From the NCBI GenBank assembly GCA_002706605.1, contig PALT01000039.1, positions 1-64,000 of the forward strand: DNA of 64,000 nucleotides. Reading direction: 5' to 3'. Shown in pieces: positions 26,115 to 35,941 of this stretch. The DNA is from Rhodovulum sp. Lineage in GTDB: Bacteria; Pseudomonadota; Alphaproteobacteria; Rhodobacterales; Rhodobacteraceae. The position numbers and the translations under genes are program-made. The notes below the pieces were generated by a model. The model was not told the DNA's origin. It was given only the letters and a program-made list of their open reading frames with translations, and searched no databases. How positions within the stretch are numbered: position 1 is the first letter of the stretch; each line of letters opens with the position of its first letter.

Positions 26115-26983
26115 GCGAGGCAACGTTGATGTTTGGCGTCGGTGCGACCAAGGCGGGGACCAGCTGGCTCTATCGCTATTTGGCCGATCATCCTGAATGC
26201 CATCTGCGCAGTATCAAGGAACTGCATTTCTTTGACGCGCTGGACACCGGCAAGGTCGAGCAGCAGATGAAGGGCCTTGAGCGTCAAAAGACGCGTCTGG
26301 AACTGCGTCAGGCCGGTGGGACCACCCACGGCATGGTTCAACGCGCCGCGCGTCTGGCCGATATCGAGGAATACCAGCGCGCCCTGACCAGCGGCAGTGA
26401 ACAGGCCTATCTGGCCTATCTGGATGGCGGTCGCGCGGATCAACGCCTTATTGCTGACATAACTCCGGCGTATGGGCTGTTGTCAGTGGGGCGTCTGAAA
26501 AAGATGGCCAAAATGGCGTCGACGGTACGATTTGTCTATTTGATGCGGGACCCGGTTAGCCGGATGTGGTCGCATGTCCGCATGTTGGCCAAGCGCCGCG
26601 CGGATACCGACGCCTACATTCCCGCGCTGTGCAATCAGATTCTGGACGATGTTCTGGCCGGTCGCAAAGACGACGTTGTGCGCCGTGGTGACTATCAGTC
26701 CGTGATGGGCCGCCTGCAAAAGGCGCTGAACCCTGCGGCGTTGTTCACTGCCTTTTACGAAGAGATGTTCACGCAACAGACCATGTCGCGTCTGTGTGCG
26801 TTTCTGGGCCTGTCGGACCGGCCCGCCGATTTTTCGCAGCGCGTGCACGAAGGTGCATCTGTCGCGATGACTGATGAGCAGAAGGGCCGCGCGGCGGCGT
26901 TTCTCAAACCACAATACGACTTTGTCGAAGCCTGCTTTGGCCGTTTGCCCGAGCAATGGGCCGCCAACAGGGTAGGGGTGTAG
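26111..26983 (+). CDS. PAPS-dependent sulfotransferase (second of pair)
   Basis: 290 residues, a paralogue of the preceding gene. The PAPS loop is [11 protein letters not shown] (about 10-20) and the second motif is [12 protein letters not shown]. It has an extra charged insertion after residue 50 (rich in K, E, Q, R) not present in its neighbour, so the acceptors may differ. The start overlaps the upstream stop (ATGA) and the stop is 4 nt before nuoD, so it is translated with the complex I message. Codon use is like the neighbours, giving no strong sign of recent transfer. Function is inferred only to the level of sulfotransferase. Confidence 0.85.
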   Translation: MSEATLMFGVGATKAGTSWLYRYLADHPECHLRSIKELHFFDALDTGKVEQQMKGLERQKTRLELRQAGGTTHGMVQRAARLADIEEYQRALTSGSEQAYLAYLDGGRADQRLIADITPAYGLLSVGRLKKMAKMASTVRFVYLMRDPVSRMWSHVRMLAKRRADTDAYIPALCNQILDDVLAGRKDDVVRRGDYQSVMGRLQKALNPAALFTAFYEEMFTQQTMSRLCAFLGLSDRPADFSQRVHEGASVAMTDEQKGRAAAFLKPQYDFVEACFGRLPEQWAANRVGV

Positions 26984-26987
26984 GATC

Positions 26988-28196
26988 ATGGACGGAAATT
27001 TTGACGATGTACTGAGCGGCGAGCAGAAAATTCGCAACTTTAACATCAACTTCGGGCCCCAGCACCCTGCGGCCCACGGCGTGTTGCGTCTGGTTCTGGA
27101 ACTGGACGGCGAGATCGTGGAACGGGCCGACCCGCATGTTGGCCTGCTGCACCGTGGGACCGAAAAGCTGATGGAGAGCCGCACCTATCTCCAGAACCTG
27201 CCCTATCTGGACCGTCTGGATTACGTGGCTCCGATGAACCAAGAGCACGCTTGGTGTCTGGCCATTGAAAAGCTGACCGGCACGGTTGTTCCGCGCCGCG
27301 CGTCGCTGATCCGAGTTCTGTATTCGGAAATCGGTCGTATCCTGAACCACCTTCTGAACGTCACCACGCAGGCGATGGACGTTGGCGCGCTGACCCCGCC
27401 GCTGTGGGGCTTTGAAGAGCGTGAGAAACTGATGGTGTTTTACGAGCGCGCCTGTGGTGCCCGTTTGCACGCCGCCTATTTCCGCCCCGGTGGTGTTCAC
27501 CAAGACCTGCCGCCCCAGTTGATTGAGGACATCGATCAGTGGGCCAAGGAATTCCCGCGCGTTCTGGACGATATCGACGGGCTGCTGACCGAGAACCGGA
27601 TTTTCAAACAGCGTAACGTCGACATCGGTGTCGTGACCGAGGAAGACATCCAGAACTGGGGCTATTCGGGCGTGATGGTCCGTGGCTCGGGTCTGGCGTG
27701 GGATTTGCGTCGTGCGCAACCCTATGAATGCTATGACGAATTCGACTTTAACGTCGCGATCGGCAAGAACGGCGACTGCTATGACCGGTATCTGGTTCGC
27801 ATGGCCGAGATGCGCGAAAGCGTCAAGATCATCCATCAGGCCTGTGAAAAGCTGCGCAATGAGCCGGGCGATGTTCTTGCGCGCGGCAAGCTGACGCCGC
27901 CCAAACGTGGCGACATGAAAACGTCGATGGAATCGCTGATCCACCACTTCAAACTCTACACCGAGGGCTTCCATGTGCCCGCAGGTGAGGTGTACGCCGC
28001 CGTTGAGGCGCCCAAGGGCGAATTCGGCGTCTATCTGGTGGCCGACGGGACCAACAAACCCTATCGCGCGAAACTGCGCGCACCGGGTTTCCCGCATCTG
28101 CAATCGATGGATTACATCGCAAAGGGCCATCAGTTGGCCGATGTGTCCGCCATTATCGGGACCATGGACATCGTGTTCGGAGAAATCGACCGGTGA
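26988..28196 (+). CDS. nuoD: NADH-quinone oxidoreductase subunit D
   Basis: 402 residues, the 49-kDa subunit that lines the quinone pocket with NuoB. N-terminal [14 protein letters not shown] contains the quinone-site His; L-H-R-G-T-E-K-L and the C-terminal P-K-G-E-F-G-V-Y ending G-E-I-D-R are also typical. The ATG has GTAGGATC upstream. Its stop codon overlaps a GTG that is in frame with the following small secreted-protein gene. Confidence 0.97.
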   Translation: MDGNFDDVLSGEQKIRNFNINFGPQHPAAHGVLRLVLELDGEIVERADPHVGLLHRGTEKLMESRTYLQNLPYLDRLDYVAPMNQEHAWCLAIEKLTGTVVPRRASLIRVLYSEIGRILNHLLNVTTQAMDVGALTPPLWGFEEREKLMVFYERACGARLHAAYFRPGGVHQDLPPQLIEDIDQWAKEFPRVLDDIDGLLTENRIFKQRNVDIGVVTEEDIQNWGYSGVMVRGSGLAWDLRRAQPYECYDEFDFNVAIGKNGDCYDRYLVRMAEMRESVKIIHQACEKLRNEPGDVLARGKLTPPKRGDMKTSMESLIHHFKLYTEGFHVPAGEVYAAVEAPKGEFGVYLVADGTNKPYRAKLRAPGFPHLQSMDYIAKGHQLADVSAIIGTMDIVFGEIDR

Positions 28197-28262
28197 TCAC
28201 CACGTCCCAACATAAGTTTCACCAAGGGTGGGGGCCCTTTGGAACCGCAGATATGAAAGCGC

Positions 28263-28280
28263 GGTTCTCCGTAACCGGAG
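28263..28280 (+). promoter_or_regulatory. Small leader hairpin masking a Shine-Dalgarno
   Basis: CTCCG (28267-28271), loop TAAC, CGGAG (28276-28280): the 3' arm contains the GGAG Shine-Dalgarno of the next gene (ATG 28289). A competing pair GGTT/AACC (28263-28266 with 28273-28276) overlaps it. Both stems are short, so the effect is tentative. Confidence 0.35.
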
Positions 28281-28288
28281 TACGACCC

Positions 28289-28606
28289 ATGACGAAACTT
28301 GCTAAAATTACTGCTGTGTGCATCGCGCTGATGCCGGCTGTGGCTGTGGCGCAAGACACGACCACCGACGGCACCACCGAGGTCATCATCCCGACCGACG
28401 ACGAACTGCAAACGTTCCGCGTCGCCATCACGGATGTCGGCTGTACCATCGCAGACGAAGAAACCGCCCTGACGGTCGAAGAAGCCACCGCCTATGACGA
28501 GGCGACGCTGGACGCGATCGTGCAACAGCTGCGCGTATACAATGAAATCGTTGATGCATCCGAAGAGGGTGGCATCACGCTTGTGACAGGAGATTGTGCC
28601 GTCTAA
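28289..28606 (+). CDS. Small secreted protein of unknown function in the nuo operon
   Basis: 105 residues with a Sec signal peptide (K-L-A-K then a hydrophobic run ending A-V-A-Q, cleavage about residue 22). The mature part is acidic and rich in Thr, Glu and Asp, with two cysteines that could form a disulfide. The frame is open back to a GTG at 28193 that overlaps the nuoD stop, but ATG 28289 places the signal peptide at the N-terminus and has GGAG 8 nt upstream. The stop overlaps the nuoE start by one base (TAATG). No family is recognised. A periplasmic protein in a complex I operon is unexpected and its role is unknown. Confidence 0.65.
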   Translation: MTKLAKITAVCIALMPAVAVAQDTTTDGTTEVIIPTDDELQTFRVAITDVGCTIADEETALTVEEATAYDEATLDAIVQQLRVYNEIVDASEEGGITLVTGDCAV

Positions 28607-29745
28607 TGCTCCGCCGACTGCATCACGAACAACCCGATAGCTTTGCGTTCACGCCGGACAACCTGGCGTGGGCCGAGGCTCAGATCACGAAATATCCCGA
28701 GGGACGTCAGGCCAGCGCGGTCATCCCGCTGCTCTGGCGCGCTCAGGAACAAGAGGGCTGGCTGACCCGTCCGGCGATTGAACATATCGCCGAGATGCTG
28801 GGCATGGCCTATATCCGTGTTCTCGAGGTTGCGACCTTTTACTTCATGTTCCAACTGTCGCCGGTTGGCTCTGTGGCCCACGTTCAGGTTTGTGGCACGC
28901 TGTCGTGCATGATCTGTGGCGCCGAGGATCTGATCGCGGTCTGTAAAGACAAGATCGCGGACAAGCCCTTTGCCCTGTCGGCAGATGGCAAATTCTCGTG
29001 GGAAGAGGTCGAATGTCTGGGCTCGTGCTCGAACGCGCCCATGGTGCAGATCGGCAAGGATTACTATGAGGATCTGACCGCCGAGAGCTTTGCCGACATT
29101 CTGGATCGTCTGGCCAAGGGCGACGTGCCCGTGCCCGGTCCCCAGAACGGTCGTTACGGCTCCGAGCCTCTGTCGGGCCTGACCTCGCTCAAGGAATTCG
29201 AGAGCGGTCGCAAGCAATATAACGCCTCGGCGCAACTGGCCGTGGACATCGGTGACACGGTGAAGCGCATTCAGGGTGACGAGGTGCCGTTGCTGGCGCC
29301 GTGGAACGCCCAGAACGGTGCGGCCGCAGTGGCCGAAAAGCCGGCGGCGAAGAAGGCTCCGGCCAAACCGGCTGCGAAACCCGCCGCGAAAAAGGCCGAA
29401 CCCAAGGCCGAAAAACCGGCACCCGCCGCCAAGGCCGAACCCGCCACCGCCGAGGGCACCCGCCCCGAAGCGTTGGACGCGGCGCGCGACGGCAAGGCCG
29501 ATGATCTGAAAATGATCAAGGGCGTGGGTCCGAAACTGGAACTGATGCTCAACGAGTTGGGCTTTTACCACTTTGACCAGATCGCCGCGTGGAGCGCGGA
29601 TGAGGTGGCTTGGGTCGACCAGAACCTGAAGGGGTTCAAGGGGCGTGTCAGCCGCGACAACTGGGTCGAACAGGCGAGCACGCTGGCCGCTGGTGGAACG
29701 ACGGAATTCGCATCGCGCGTGAAAAAGGGCGATGTTTACGACTAA
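28606..29745 (+). CDS. nuoE: NADH-quinone oxidoreductase subunit E with C-terminal extension
   Basis: 379 residues against about 165-240 for usual NuoE. Residues 1-175 are the standard thioredoxin-like [2Fe-2S] subunit with ligands C96, C101, C137 and C141 (C-G-T-L-S-C and C-L-G-S-C). Residues about 240-285 are an Ala/Lys/Pro/Glu-rich flexible linker. Residues about 295-360 form an extra domain beginning [11 protein letters not shown], a helix-hairpin-helix type motif, with [12 protein letters not shown]. That module usually contacts nucleic acid or protein. I recall similar extensions in Rhodobacterales, so it is probably lineage-specific. TAATG overlap with the preceding gene. Confidence 0.93.
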   Translation: MLRRLHHEQPDSFAFTPDNLAWAEAQITKYPEGRQASAVIPLLWRAQEQEGWLTRPAIEHIAEMLGMAYIRVLEVATFYFMFQLSPVGSVAHVQVCGTLSCMICGAEDLIAVCKDKIADKPFALSADGKFSWEEVECLGSCSNAPMVQIGKDYYEDLTAESFADILDRLAKGDVPVPGPQNGRYGSEPLSGLTSLKEFESGRKQYNASAQLAVDIGDTVKRIQGDEVPLLAPWNAQNGAAAVAEKPAAKKAPAKPAAKPAAKKAEPKAEKPAPAAKAEPATAEGTRPEALDAARDGKADDLKMIKGVGPKLELMLNELGFYHFDQIAAWSADEVAWVDQNLKGFKGRVSRDNWVEQASTLAAGGTTEFASRVKKGDVYD

Positions 29746-29748
29746 GCG

Positions 29749-29907
29749 ATGATGTGGGGGCTACACGTGTCGCAACGCTTGACCATGGCCGGGACCTGTG
29801 CCCGGCACCACGCCGAACCCCGCGCCGCAATGGCGGGGCAGGGCACGTGGGTCGGGGGTGACGCGGTTTCCCTGCATCCGGTGGACCACGGGGGCGCAGA
29901 TGTCTGA
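29749..29907 (+). CDS. Possible 52-residue coupled small ORF
   Basis: Starts at tandem ATGs (29749, 29752) 3 nt after the nuoE stop and ends at TGA 29905-29907, overlapping the start of the DUF5337 gene by 8 nt, so it fills the nuoE-DUF5337 gap exactly. The product is His-, Gly- and Ala-rich with one Cys and no signal peptide. No clear Shine-Dalgarno; translation would depend on coupling to nuoE. It could equally be non-coding spacer. I do not recognise it. Confidence 0.25.
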   Translation: MMWGLHVSQRLTMAGTCARHHAEPRAAMAGQGTWVGGDAVSLHPVDHGGADV

Positions 29908-30124
29908 GGACGACAAACGCGCCGAAGCGATCCGCCGCCAAGGCCGCACTGCGGCCATCGTGATTGCCGGTGCCATGGTGCTGTGGATGCTGGCGCAATT
30001 TCTTGGGGCAAAGCTGGGCATCGCGCCTCGGTTTATGTTCCTGATCGATATGGCCACGCTGGCTGCCTTTTTCTGGGCGCTTGTGGTGACCTACCAGATT
30101 TGGCGCCTGCGCCGGACCAATTGA
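29900..30124 (+). CDS. DUF5337 small membrane protein
   Basis: A 74-residue protein with a charged N-terminus (E-D-D-K-R-A-E-A-I-R-R-Q) and two hydrophobic helices (about 19-33 and 42-63), ending in a basic W-R-L-R-R tail. I recognise it as the DUF5337 type found beside nuoE/nuoF in Rhodobacteraceae. ATG 29900 has GGGGG 8 nt upstream. Position inside the complex I operon and predicted membrane insertion suggest an assembly or accessory subunit, but this is inference. Confidence 0.75.
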   Translation: MSEDDKRAEAIRRQGRTAAIVIAGAMVLWMLAQFLGAKLGIAPRFMFLIDMATLAAFFWALVVTYQIWRLRRTN

Positions 30125-30133
30125 GGATTTGAC

Positions 30134-31432
30134 ATGCTGAAGGACGAAGACCGTATCTTCACCAATATCTACGGGATGGATGACCGCACCTTGGCGGGTG
30201 CGCGCCGTCGTGGGCATTGGGACGGCACCGCCGATATCATCAAGAAGGGGCGGGAGTGGATCGTCGACGAGATGAAGGCCAGCGGCCTGCGTGGACGTGG
30301 CGGTGCGGGCTTTCCGACCGGTCTGAAATGGTCGTTCATGCCCAAAGAGAGCGACGGTCGCCCGCATTATCTGGTGGTGAACGCCGATGAATCCGAGCCC
30401 GGCACCTGTAAAGACCGCGAGATCATGCGCCATGATCCGCACACCCTGATCGAGGGCTGTTTGATCGCAAGTTTCGCGATGGGCGCGCATGCCGCGTACA
30501 TCTACATCCGTGGCGAATACATCCGTGAGCGCGAGGCGCTGCAGGCCGCGATTGACGAGGCCTATGATGCCGGTCTCTTGGGCAAGAACGCCGCCGGTTC
30601 GGGTTGGGACTTTGAACTGTTCCTGCACCACGGTGCGGGCGCCTATATCTGTGGTGAGGAAACCGCCCTGATCGAGAGCCTTGAGGGCAAAAAGGGCATG
30701 CCGCGGATGAAGCCGCCGTTCCCTGCCGGTGCCGGTCTGTATGGCTGCCCGACCACGGTGAACAACGTTGAATCGATCGCCGTTGCCCCGACCATCCTGC
30801 GTCGCGGCGCAAGCTGGTTCTCGGGCTTTGGCCGTCAGAACAACGCGGGCACCAAGCTGTTCGCAATCTCGGGTCACGTGAACAACCCCTGCGTCGTCGA
30901 AGAGGCGATGTCGATCTCGTTCGAAGAACTGATCGAAAAGCACTGCGGCGGGATCCGTGGCGGCTGGGACAACCTGCTGGCCGTTATCCCCGGTGGGTCG
31001 TCGGTGCCTTGCGTGCGCGGTGAACTGATGAAAGACGCGGTGATGGATTTCGATTACCTGCGCGGTGAACTGGGCTCGGGCCTTGGCACGGCGGCGGTGA
31101 TCGTCATGGACAAATCGACCGACATCGTCAAAGCGATCTGGCGCCTGTCCAAGTTCTACAAGCACGAGAGCTGTGGCCAGTGTACGCCGTGTCGTGAAGG
31201 CACGGGCTGGATGATGCGCGTGATGGACCGTCTGGTGCGCGGCGAGGCCGAGATCGAAGAGATCGACATGCTGTTTGACGTGACCAAACAGGTCGAGGGT
31301 CACACGATCTGTGCCCTTGGTGATGCGGCTGCATGGCCGATCCAGGGTCTGATCAAGAACTTCCGCGGTGAGATCGAGGATCGCATCAAGGCGCAAAAAG
31401 CAGGCCGCATTTCGTCGGTCGCCGCCGAGTAA
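30134..31432 (+). CDS. nuoF: NADH-quinone oxidoreductase subunit F
   Basis: 432 residues; binds NADH, FMN and the N3 [4Fe-4S] cluster. The NADH/FMN loop [13 protein letters not shown] (about residues 54-66) and the FMN motif [12 protein letters not shown] are present. Cluster ligands are in [12 protein letters not shown] (about 344-355), with the fourth Cys in [12 protein letters not shown] precedes the ATG by 7 nt. It works with NuoE and NuoG in the NADH dehydrogenase module. Confidence 0.98.
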   Translation: MLKDEDRIFTNIYGMDDRTLAGARRRGHWDGTADIIKKGREWIVDEMKASGLRGRGGAGFPTGLKWSFMPKESDGRPHYLVVNADESEPGTCKDREIMRHDPHTLIEGCLIASFAMGAHAAYIYIRGEYIREREALQAAIDEAYDAGLLGKNAAGSGWDFELFLHHGAGAYICGEETALIESLEGKKGMPRMKPPFPAGAGLYGCPTTVNNVESIAVAPTILRRGASWFSGFGRQNNAGTKLFAISGHVNNPCVVEEAMSISFEELIEKHCGGIRGGWDNLLAVIPGGSSVPCVRGELMKDAVMDFDYLRGELGSGLGTAAVIVMDKSTDIVKAIWRLSKFYKHESCGQCTPCREGTGWMMRVMDRLVRGEAEIEEIDMLFDVTKQVEGHTICALGDAAAWPIQGLIKNFRGEIEDRIKAQKAGRISSVAAE

Positions 31433-31453
31433 ACCAGAGGGACACCTGAACCG

Positions 31454-31954
31454 ATGCAGCCGACCGGCCACCATCTTGCGGAACTGAACATCGGGCGCCT
31501 CTTGGCGCCGACCGATGATCCGCGCGTGGCCGATTTCATGGCGAACCTCGATCGGGTGAATGGTCTGGGCAAACGGATGCCGGGCTTTGTCTGGATGATG
31601 GAAGGGGCGGGGGGGCCGAACACCGGCAACACCGACACCTGTCTGGACGGCGATCCGCAGGCGGTCACGAACCTGACTGTTTGGGAAGACGTGGCCAGTC
31701 TTGAGAATTTCTTCTTCAACACGGTGCACAAGCAGTTCTATGACCGCCGCTCCGAGTGGTTCGAGATCATGGAACCGGCGCATTTCGTCATGTGGTGGGT
31801 GCCCGCCGGGCACCGCCCCACATTGGACGAGGCCATGGCCCGCCTGACCCACCTGCGGGACAACGGCGACAGCGATCAGGCCTTTGGCTGGCGGTATCTC
31901 AAGGATCAGGCGACCCTGTGGCAGGCGAAATCCTGCGCGGAGGCCGCAGAATGA
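31454..31954 (+). CDS. DUF3291 domain protein
   Basis: 166 residues matching the DUF3291 pattern: L-A-E-L-N-I-G-R-L-L-A-P near the start, M-P-G-F-V-W-M, N-L-T-V-W-E-D-V-A-S-L, and W-W-V-P-A-G-H-R-P-T-x-x-E-A, with a ferredoxin-like (antibiotic-monooxygenase-like) fold expected. It is soluble and cytoplasmic. No function is established for the family. GAGGGAC lies 10 nt upstream of the ATG, 21 nt after nuoF. The stop overlaps a 23-codon ORF that leads into the DUF5333 gene. Confidence 0.8.
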   Translation: MQPTGHHLAELNIGRLLAPTDDPRVADFMANLDRVNGLGKRMPGFVWMMEGAGGPNTGNTDTCLDGDPQAVTNLTVWEDVASLENFFFNTVHKQFYDRRSEWFEIMEPAHFVMWWVPAGHRPTLDEAMARLTHLRDNGDSDQAFGWRYLKDQATLWQAKSCAEAAE

Positions 31955-32022
31955 GCCGCTGTTATTGCATATCGGGCCGTCGCGCCCCCACCTCCTTTCT
32001 GATGAAAGGAGTGTTGGTATGA
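31951..32022 (+). CDS. Possible 23-residue leader ORF coupled on both sides
   Basis: ATG 31951 overlaps the DUF3291 stop (ATGA) and its TGA (32020-32022) overlaps the DUF5333 start (ATGA). The peptide has two Cys near the start (M-S-R-C-Y-C) and a basic middle. It reads straight through the hairpin that hides the DUF5333 Shine-Dalgarno, so its translation would open that hairpin. Short length means chance is possible, but the double overlap and hairpin argue for a coupling leader. Confidence 0.4.
   Translation: MSRCYCISGRRAPTSFLMKGVLV
31992..32011 (+). promoter_or_regulatory. Perfect hairpin sequestering the DUF5333 Shine-Dalgarno
   Basis: CTCCTTTC (31992-31999), loop TGAT, GAAAGGAG (32004-32011): 8 uninterrupted pairs. 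The 3' arm is the AAAGGAG ribosome-binding site, 7 nt before the ATG at 32019. No T run follows, so it is not a terminator. It should keep DUF5333 translation low unless ribosomes come through from upstream. Confidence 0.65.
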
Positions 32023-32435
32023 AAACACTGATCACACGTTTGTTCGCGGCCTCGGCCGTCTTTGCAATCAGCGCGGCCAATGTGGCCGCCGCCGCAAGCG
32101 CGCTGCGCGAACATGAGGAAATCAATCGGGGGCTGGTCGTGATCGCCGCGGGCGACATGATTCAGGAAAACTGTGCGACCATCTCGCCCCGGATGATCAA
32201 GGCCTTTGCCTTTGCGCAAAGCCTGCAATCGCTGGCCCGTAAGGACGGGTTCAGTGACGACGAAATCGATGCCTTCGTGCGTGACAAGGTTGAAAAGAAC
32301 CGCGTCAAGGGCTTGGCGCTGGACTATCTGGTGGCCAACGGGGTCAAACCGGATCAGCCCGCGACCTATTGCACGGTGGGATTGTATGAAATTGAACGAA
32401 ACAGCCAGATCGGCGTGTTGCTGAAAGCGAAGTGA
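32019..32435 (+). CDS. DUF5333 secreted protein
   Basis: 138 residues with a Sec signal peptide (K-T-L-I-T-R then a hydrophobic A-rich run ending A-A-A-A-S-A, about residue 25-28). The mature part is helical, with two conserved-looking cysteines (E-N-C-A-T-I and Y-C-T-V-G). I recognise it as the DUF5333 type seen in Rhodobacteraceae nuo operons. It is periplasmic by prediction. It precedes nuoG by 6 nt. Expression appears to depend on opening of an upstream hairpin. Function unknown. Confidence 0.75.
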   Translation: MKTLITRLFAASAVFAISAANVAAAASALREHEEINRGLVVIAAGDMIQENCATISPRMIKAFAFAQSLQSLARKDGFSDDEIDAFVRDKVEKNRVKGLALDYLVANGVKPDQPATYCTVGLYEIERNSQIGVLLKAK

Positions 32436-32441
32436 GACCAG

Positions 32442-34460
32442 ATGGCGGACCTGCGCAAAATTATCATCGACGAGCGTGAGATCGAAGTCGATCCCGCTAT
32501 GACCCTGATCCAGGCCTGTGAAGTGGCCGGCATCGAAGTGCCGCGTTTCTGCTATCATGAGCGCCTTTCGATCGCGGGGAACTGCCGCATGTGCTTGGTT
32601 GAGGTCGTGGGCGGCCCGCCGAAACCGGCGGCCAGCTGTGCGATGCAGGTCCGCGATTTGCGCCCTGGCCCCGAGGGTCAGCCGCCAGTGGTCAAGACCA
32701 ACTCGCCCATGGTGAAAAAGGCGCGCGAAGGCGTGATGGAATTCCTGCTGGTGAACCACCCGCTGGACTGTCCGATTTGTGACCAAGGTGGTGAATGCGA
32801 CCTTCAGGATCAGGCCATGGCCTATGGCGTCGATTTCAGCCGCTATCGCGAGCCCAAGCGCGCGACCGAGGATCTGGATCTGGGGCCGCTGGTCGAAACC
32901 CACATGACGCGCTGTATTTCCTGCACGCGCTGCGTCCGTTTCACGACCGAGGTCGCGGGCATCACCCAGATGGGCCAGACCGGTCGCGGCGAAGACGCCG
33001 AGATCACCAGCTATCTGAACCAGACGCTGGACAGCAACATGCAGGGCAACATCATCGACCTGTGCCCTGTTGGTGCGCTGGTCTCGAAACCCTATGCGTT
33101 CACCGCGCGTCCTTGGGAACTGACCAAGACCGAAACCATCGACGTGATGGACGCGCTGGGGTCCAACATCCGCGTGGACACCAAAGGTCGCGAGGTCAAA
33201 CGGATCATGCCGCGCAACCATGACGGCGTGAATGAGGAATGGATTTCCGACAAGTCGCGTTTTGTCTGGGACGGTCTGCGTCGTCAGCGTCTGGATACGC
33301 CTTACATCCGTGAAAACGGCAAACTGCGCCCTGCTAGCTGGCCCGAGGCCCTGTCGGCCGCCGCCGCCGCGATGAAGGGCAAAAAGGTTGCCGGTTTGAT
33401 CGGTGATCTGGTGCCGGTTGAGGCGGCGTTTGCCCTGAAACAACTGGTTGAGGGTCTGGGCGGCAATGTTGAGTGCCGCACCGATGGTGCGAAACTGCCT
33501 GCGGGGAACCGCTCGGCCTATGTTGGCACCGCCTCGATTGAGGATATCGATACCGCCAAATACATCCAACTGATTGGCACCAACCCGCGTCTTGAGGCAC
33601 CGGTTTTGAACAGCCGCCTGCGCAAGGCGTGGGCCGCTGGTACAAACATCGGTCTGGTGGGCGAGGCGGTCGATCTGACCTTTGACTATGCCCATGTCGG
33701 CACCGACCGCGCGGCGCTGCAATCCCTGCTGGACAAGGATTTCGGCGACGTCGTGGACGCGCCGTCGTTGATCATCGTGGGGCAGGGCGCCCTGCGTGAG
33801 GCCGATGGCGAGGCCGTTCTGGCCGCCGCGATGGAACTGGCCGAGAAAACCAACAGCAAACTGATGGTGCTGCACACCGCCGCCGCCCGCGTGGGCGCGA
33901 TGGATGTGGGTGCCGTGACCGAGGGTGGCCTTGGCGCCGCCATCGAGGGCGCCGAGGTGATCTATAACCTTGGTTCCGACGAGGTGGACATCGATGCCGG
34001 TGCGACCGTGATCTATCAGGGCAGCCATGGCGATCGCGGTGCACACCGCGCCGACATCATCCTGCCCGCCGCCGCCTATACCGAGGAAAACGGCCTGTTC
34101 GTGAACACCGAAGGTCGTCCCCAACTGGCAATGCGCGCGGCCTTCCCGCCGGGTGAAGCCAAGGAAAACTGGGCGATCCTGCGGGCGCTGTCGGCGGAAA
34201 CCGGTGAGGCGCTGCCGTTCGATAGCCTTGCGCAACTGCGTCAGGCACTGGTCGCTGCGGTTCCGCATCTGGCCAAGATCGACACGGTCATCGAAAACGA
34301 ATGGCAGAAACTGCCTGCCAAATCGCTGGGCAAGGCCAGCCTGCAAAACGCGGTGTCGGATTTCTATCTGACCAACCCGATTGCACGGGCCTCGGCCTTG
34401 ATGGCGGAATTGTCTGCGGGTGCCAAAGCACGGGCGAACGCGCCCATCGCTGCGGAATAA
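32442..34460 (+). CDS. nuoG: NADH-quinone oxidoreductase subunit G
   Basis: 672 residues, the 75-kDa-subunit type of mitochondrial/alphaproteobacterial complex I. The N-terminal [2Fe-2S] domain has [15 protein letters not shown]. Next come [14 protein letters not shown] and [10 protein letters not shown] with ligands for the [4Fe-4S] clusters. A molybdopterin-oxidoreductase-like C-terminal part without a cofactor site follows. It passes electrons from NuoF/E to NuoI. The ATG follows GAAGTGAGACC. Confidence 0.97.
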   Translation: MADLRKIIIDEREIEVDPAMTLIQACEVAGIEVPRFCYHERLSIAGNCRMCLVEVVGGPPKPAASCAMQVRDLRPGPEGQPPVVKTNSPMVKKAREGVMEFLLVNHPLDCPICDQGGECDLQDQAMAYGVDFSRYREPKRATEDLDLGPLVETHMTRCISCTRCVRFTTEVAGITQMGQTGRGEDAEITSYLNQTLDSNMQGNIIDLCPVGALVSKPYAFTARPWELTKTETIDVMDALGSNIRVDTKGREVKRIMPRNHDGVNEEWISDKSRFVWDGLRRQRLDTPYIRENGKLRPASWPEALSAAAAAMKGKKVAGLIGDLVPVEAAFALKQLVEGLGGNVECRTDGAKLPAGNRSAYVGTASIEDIDTAKYIQLIGTNPRLEAPVLNSRLRKAWAAGTNIGLVGEAVDLTFDYAHVGTDRAALQSLLDKDFGDVVDAPSLIIVGQGALREADGEAVLAAAMELAEKTNSKLMVLHTAAARVGAMDVGAVTEGGLGAAIEGAEVIYNLGSDEVDIDAGATVIYQGSHGDRGAHRADIILPAAAYTEENGLFVNTEGRPQLAMRAAFPPGEAKENWAILRALSAETGEALPFDSLAQLRQALVAAVPHLAKIDTVIENEWQKLPAKSLGKASLQNAVSDFYLTNPIARASALMAELSAGAKARANAPIAAE

Positions 34461-34468
34461 GGCCCGGT

Positions 34469-34882
34469 TTGAAACCGGTCGTCCCCCTCTGGGTCGGGGT
34501 TGCCGCATTGGCAGTCCTGACCGGGTGCACCGCGCCCGAGGCGGGGGGCGATCAAACGGAACAGGGTGCGTTTTCCCCCACCTATCTGGGGATTGAGACG
34601 CGCCTGCTGGACGGGGATCTGGTGAATTTCATCGTGTCGATGGAAGGGGCGAGATCCACGGACGATGTTTCGCAATACGCGCGCTGTGCGGCCGCTCAGT
34701 ATACACTGATCCGGGGGTACGGTTTTGCGCGACATGTTCGTACAAAAGTCGCACAAGAGGGTGGCGTTTGGCGGGCGGATGCTGTTTACACCATCTCGGC
34801 GGCTCTGCCGCCCGGTGTGCGGCAAATCGATGCAGAGGTCGTCGTGGCCCACTGTAAAAACGAAGGAATACCCACGGTCTGA
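34469..34882 (+). CDS. Predicted lipoprotein in the nuo operon
   Basis: A 137-residue product from TTG 34469 (TAAGG 5-6 nt upstream, 8 nt after the nuoG stop). The N-terminus K-P-V-V-P-L then a hydrophobic run ending L-T-G-C is a type II signal peptide with lipobox Cys about residue 18. The mature part has two further Cys (R-C-A-A and H-C-K-N) and no known family. Predicted location is the periplasmic face of the inner or outer membrane. With the two other secreted products of this operon it forms a set of exported accessory proteins of unknown role. Confidence 0.65.
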   Translation: MKPVVPLWVGVAALAVLTGCTAPEAGGDQTEQGAFSPTYLGIETRLLDGDLVNFIVSMEGARSTDDVSQYARCAAAQYTLIRGYGFARHVRTKVAQEGGVWRADAVYTISAALPPGVRQIDAEVVVAHCKNEGIPTV

Positions 34883-34897
34883 GGGAACGGGGCAAGA

Positions 34898-35935
34898 ATG
34901 GCTGATTTTCTTAATACTGGCTTCGGAACGTTCGTGCTGATCGCGGCACAGTGCCTGCTGATTATTGCGTTTGTGATGATTTCGCTGCTGTTCCTTGTGT
35001 ATGGCGACCGCAAAATCTGGGCCGCTGTACAGATGCGCAAGGGGCCGAACGTCGTTGGCGTTTTCGGTTTGCTGCAATCGGTGGCGGACGCGCTGAAATA
35101 TATCGTCAAAGAGGTGGTGGTGCCTGCGGGCGCGGACAAGACCGTGTTCATGCTGGCACCCATCGTGTCCTTTGTCCTTGCGATCATCGCATGGGCCGTG
35201 ATCCCGTTCGCCGATGGCTGGGTTCTGTCGGATCTGAACGTTGCGATCCTCTATGTTTTCGCGGTCTCCTCGCTTGAGGTTTACGGCGTGATCATGGGCG
35301 GTTGGGCGTCGAACTCGAAATACCCGTTCCTTGGCTCGCTGCGCTCGGCGGCACAGATGATTTCCTATGAGGTCTCGATCGGCCTGATCATCGTTGGCGT
35401 GATCCTTACGACCGGTTCGCTGAACTTTGGCGACATCGTGCGCGCACAGGACGGCAACCTTGGTCTGTTCAACTGGTACTGGCTGCCGCATCTGCCGATG
35501 GTGGTGCTGTTCTTTGTCTCGGCTCTGGCCGAAACGAACCGCCCGCCGTTCGACTTGCCCGAGGCGGAATCGGAACTGGTTGCCGGCTATCAGGTCGAAT
35601 ATTCGTCCACGCCCTTCCTGCTGTTCATGGCCGGTGAGTACATCGCGATCTTCCTGATGTGCGCGCTGATGAGCCTGCTGTTCTTTGGCGGCTGGCTGTC
35701 CCCGATCCCCGGTCTGCCTGATGGCGCGCTGTGGATGGTGGCCAAGATGGCGGTGTTCTTCTTCTTGTTCGCGATGGTCAAGGCCATCGTGCCCCGCTAC
35801 CGCTATGACCAGCTGATGCGTCTTGGCTGGAAGGTGTTTCTGCCCTTCTCGCTGTTCTGGGTCGTGCTGGTCTCGTTCTTTGCGCATTTTGAACTCTTCG
35901 GCGGCGCCTATGCCCGCTGGGCAATCGGAGGCTAA
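34898..35935 (+). CDS. nuoH: NADH-quinone oxidoreductase subunit H
   Basis: A 345-residue membrane subunit with about eight helices forming the quinone channel entry. Typical loops: [18 protein letters not shown], and [20 protein letters not shown], whose acidic residues couple quinone reduction to proton pumping. P-R-Y-R-Y-D-Q-L-M near the C-terminus is also conserved. Confidence 0.98.
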   Translation: MADFLNTGFGTFVLIAAQCLLIIAFVMISLLFLVYGDRKIWAAVQMRKGPNVVGVFGLLQSVADALKYIVKEVVVPAGADKTVFMLAPIVSFVLAIIAWAVIPFADGWVLSDLNVAILYVFAVSSLEVYGVIMGGWASNSKYPFLGSLRSAAQMISYEVSIGLIIVGVILTTGSLNFGDIVRAQDGNLGLFNWYWLPHLPMVVLFFVSALAETNRPPFDLPEAESELVAGYQVEYSSTPFLLFMAGEYIAIFLMCALMSLLFFGGWLSPIPGLPDGALWMVAKMAVFFFLFAMVKAIVPRYRYDQLMRLGWKVFLPFSLFWVVLVSFFAHFELFGGAYARWAIGG

Positions 35936-35941
35936 TGAACC

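Noticed and set aside
29648-34508. Very long minus-strand open frames (over 800 codons each) opposite nuoE-nuoG
   Set aside because: They are antisense to well-identified nuo genes, show no family motif and result from high GC at third positions.
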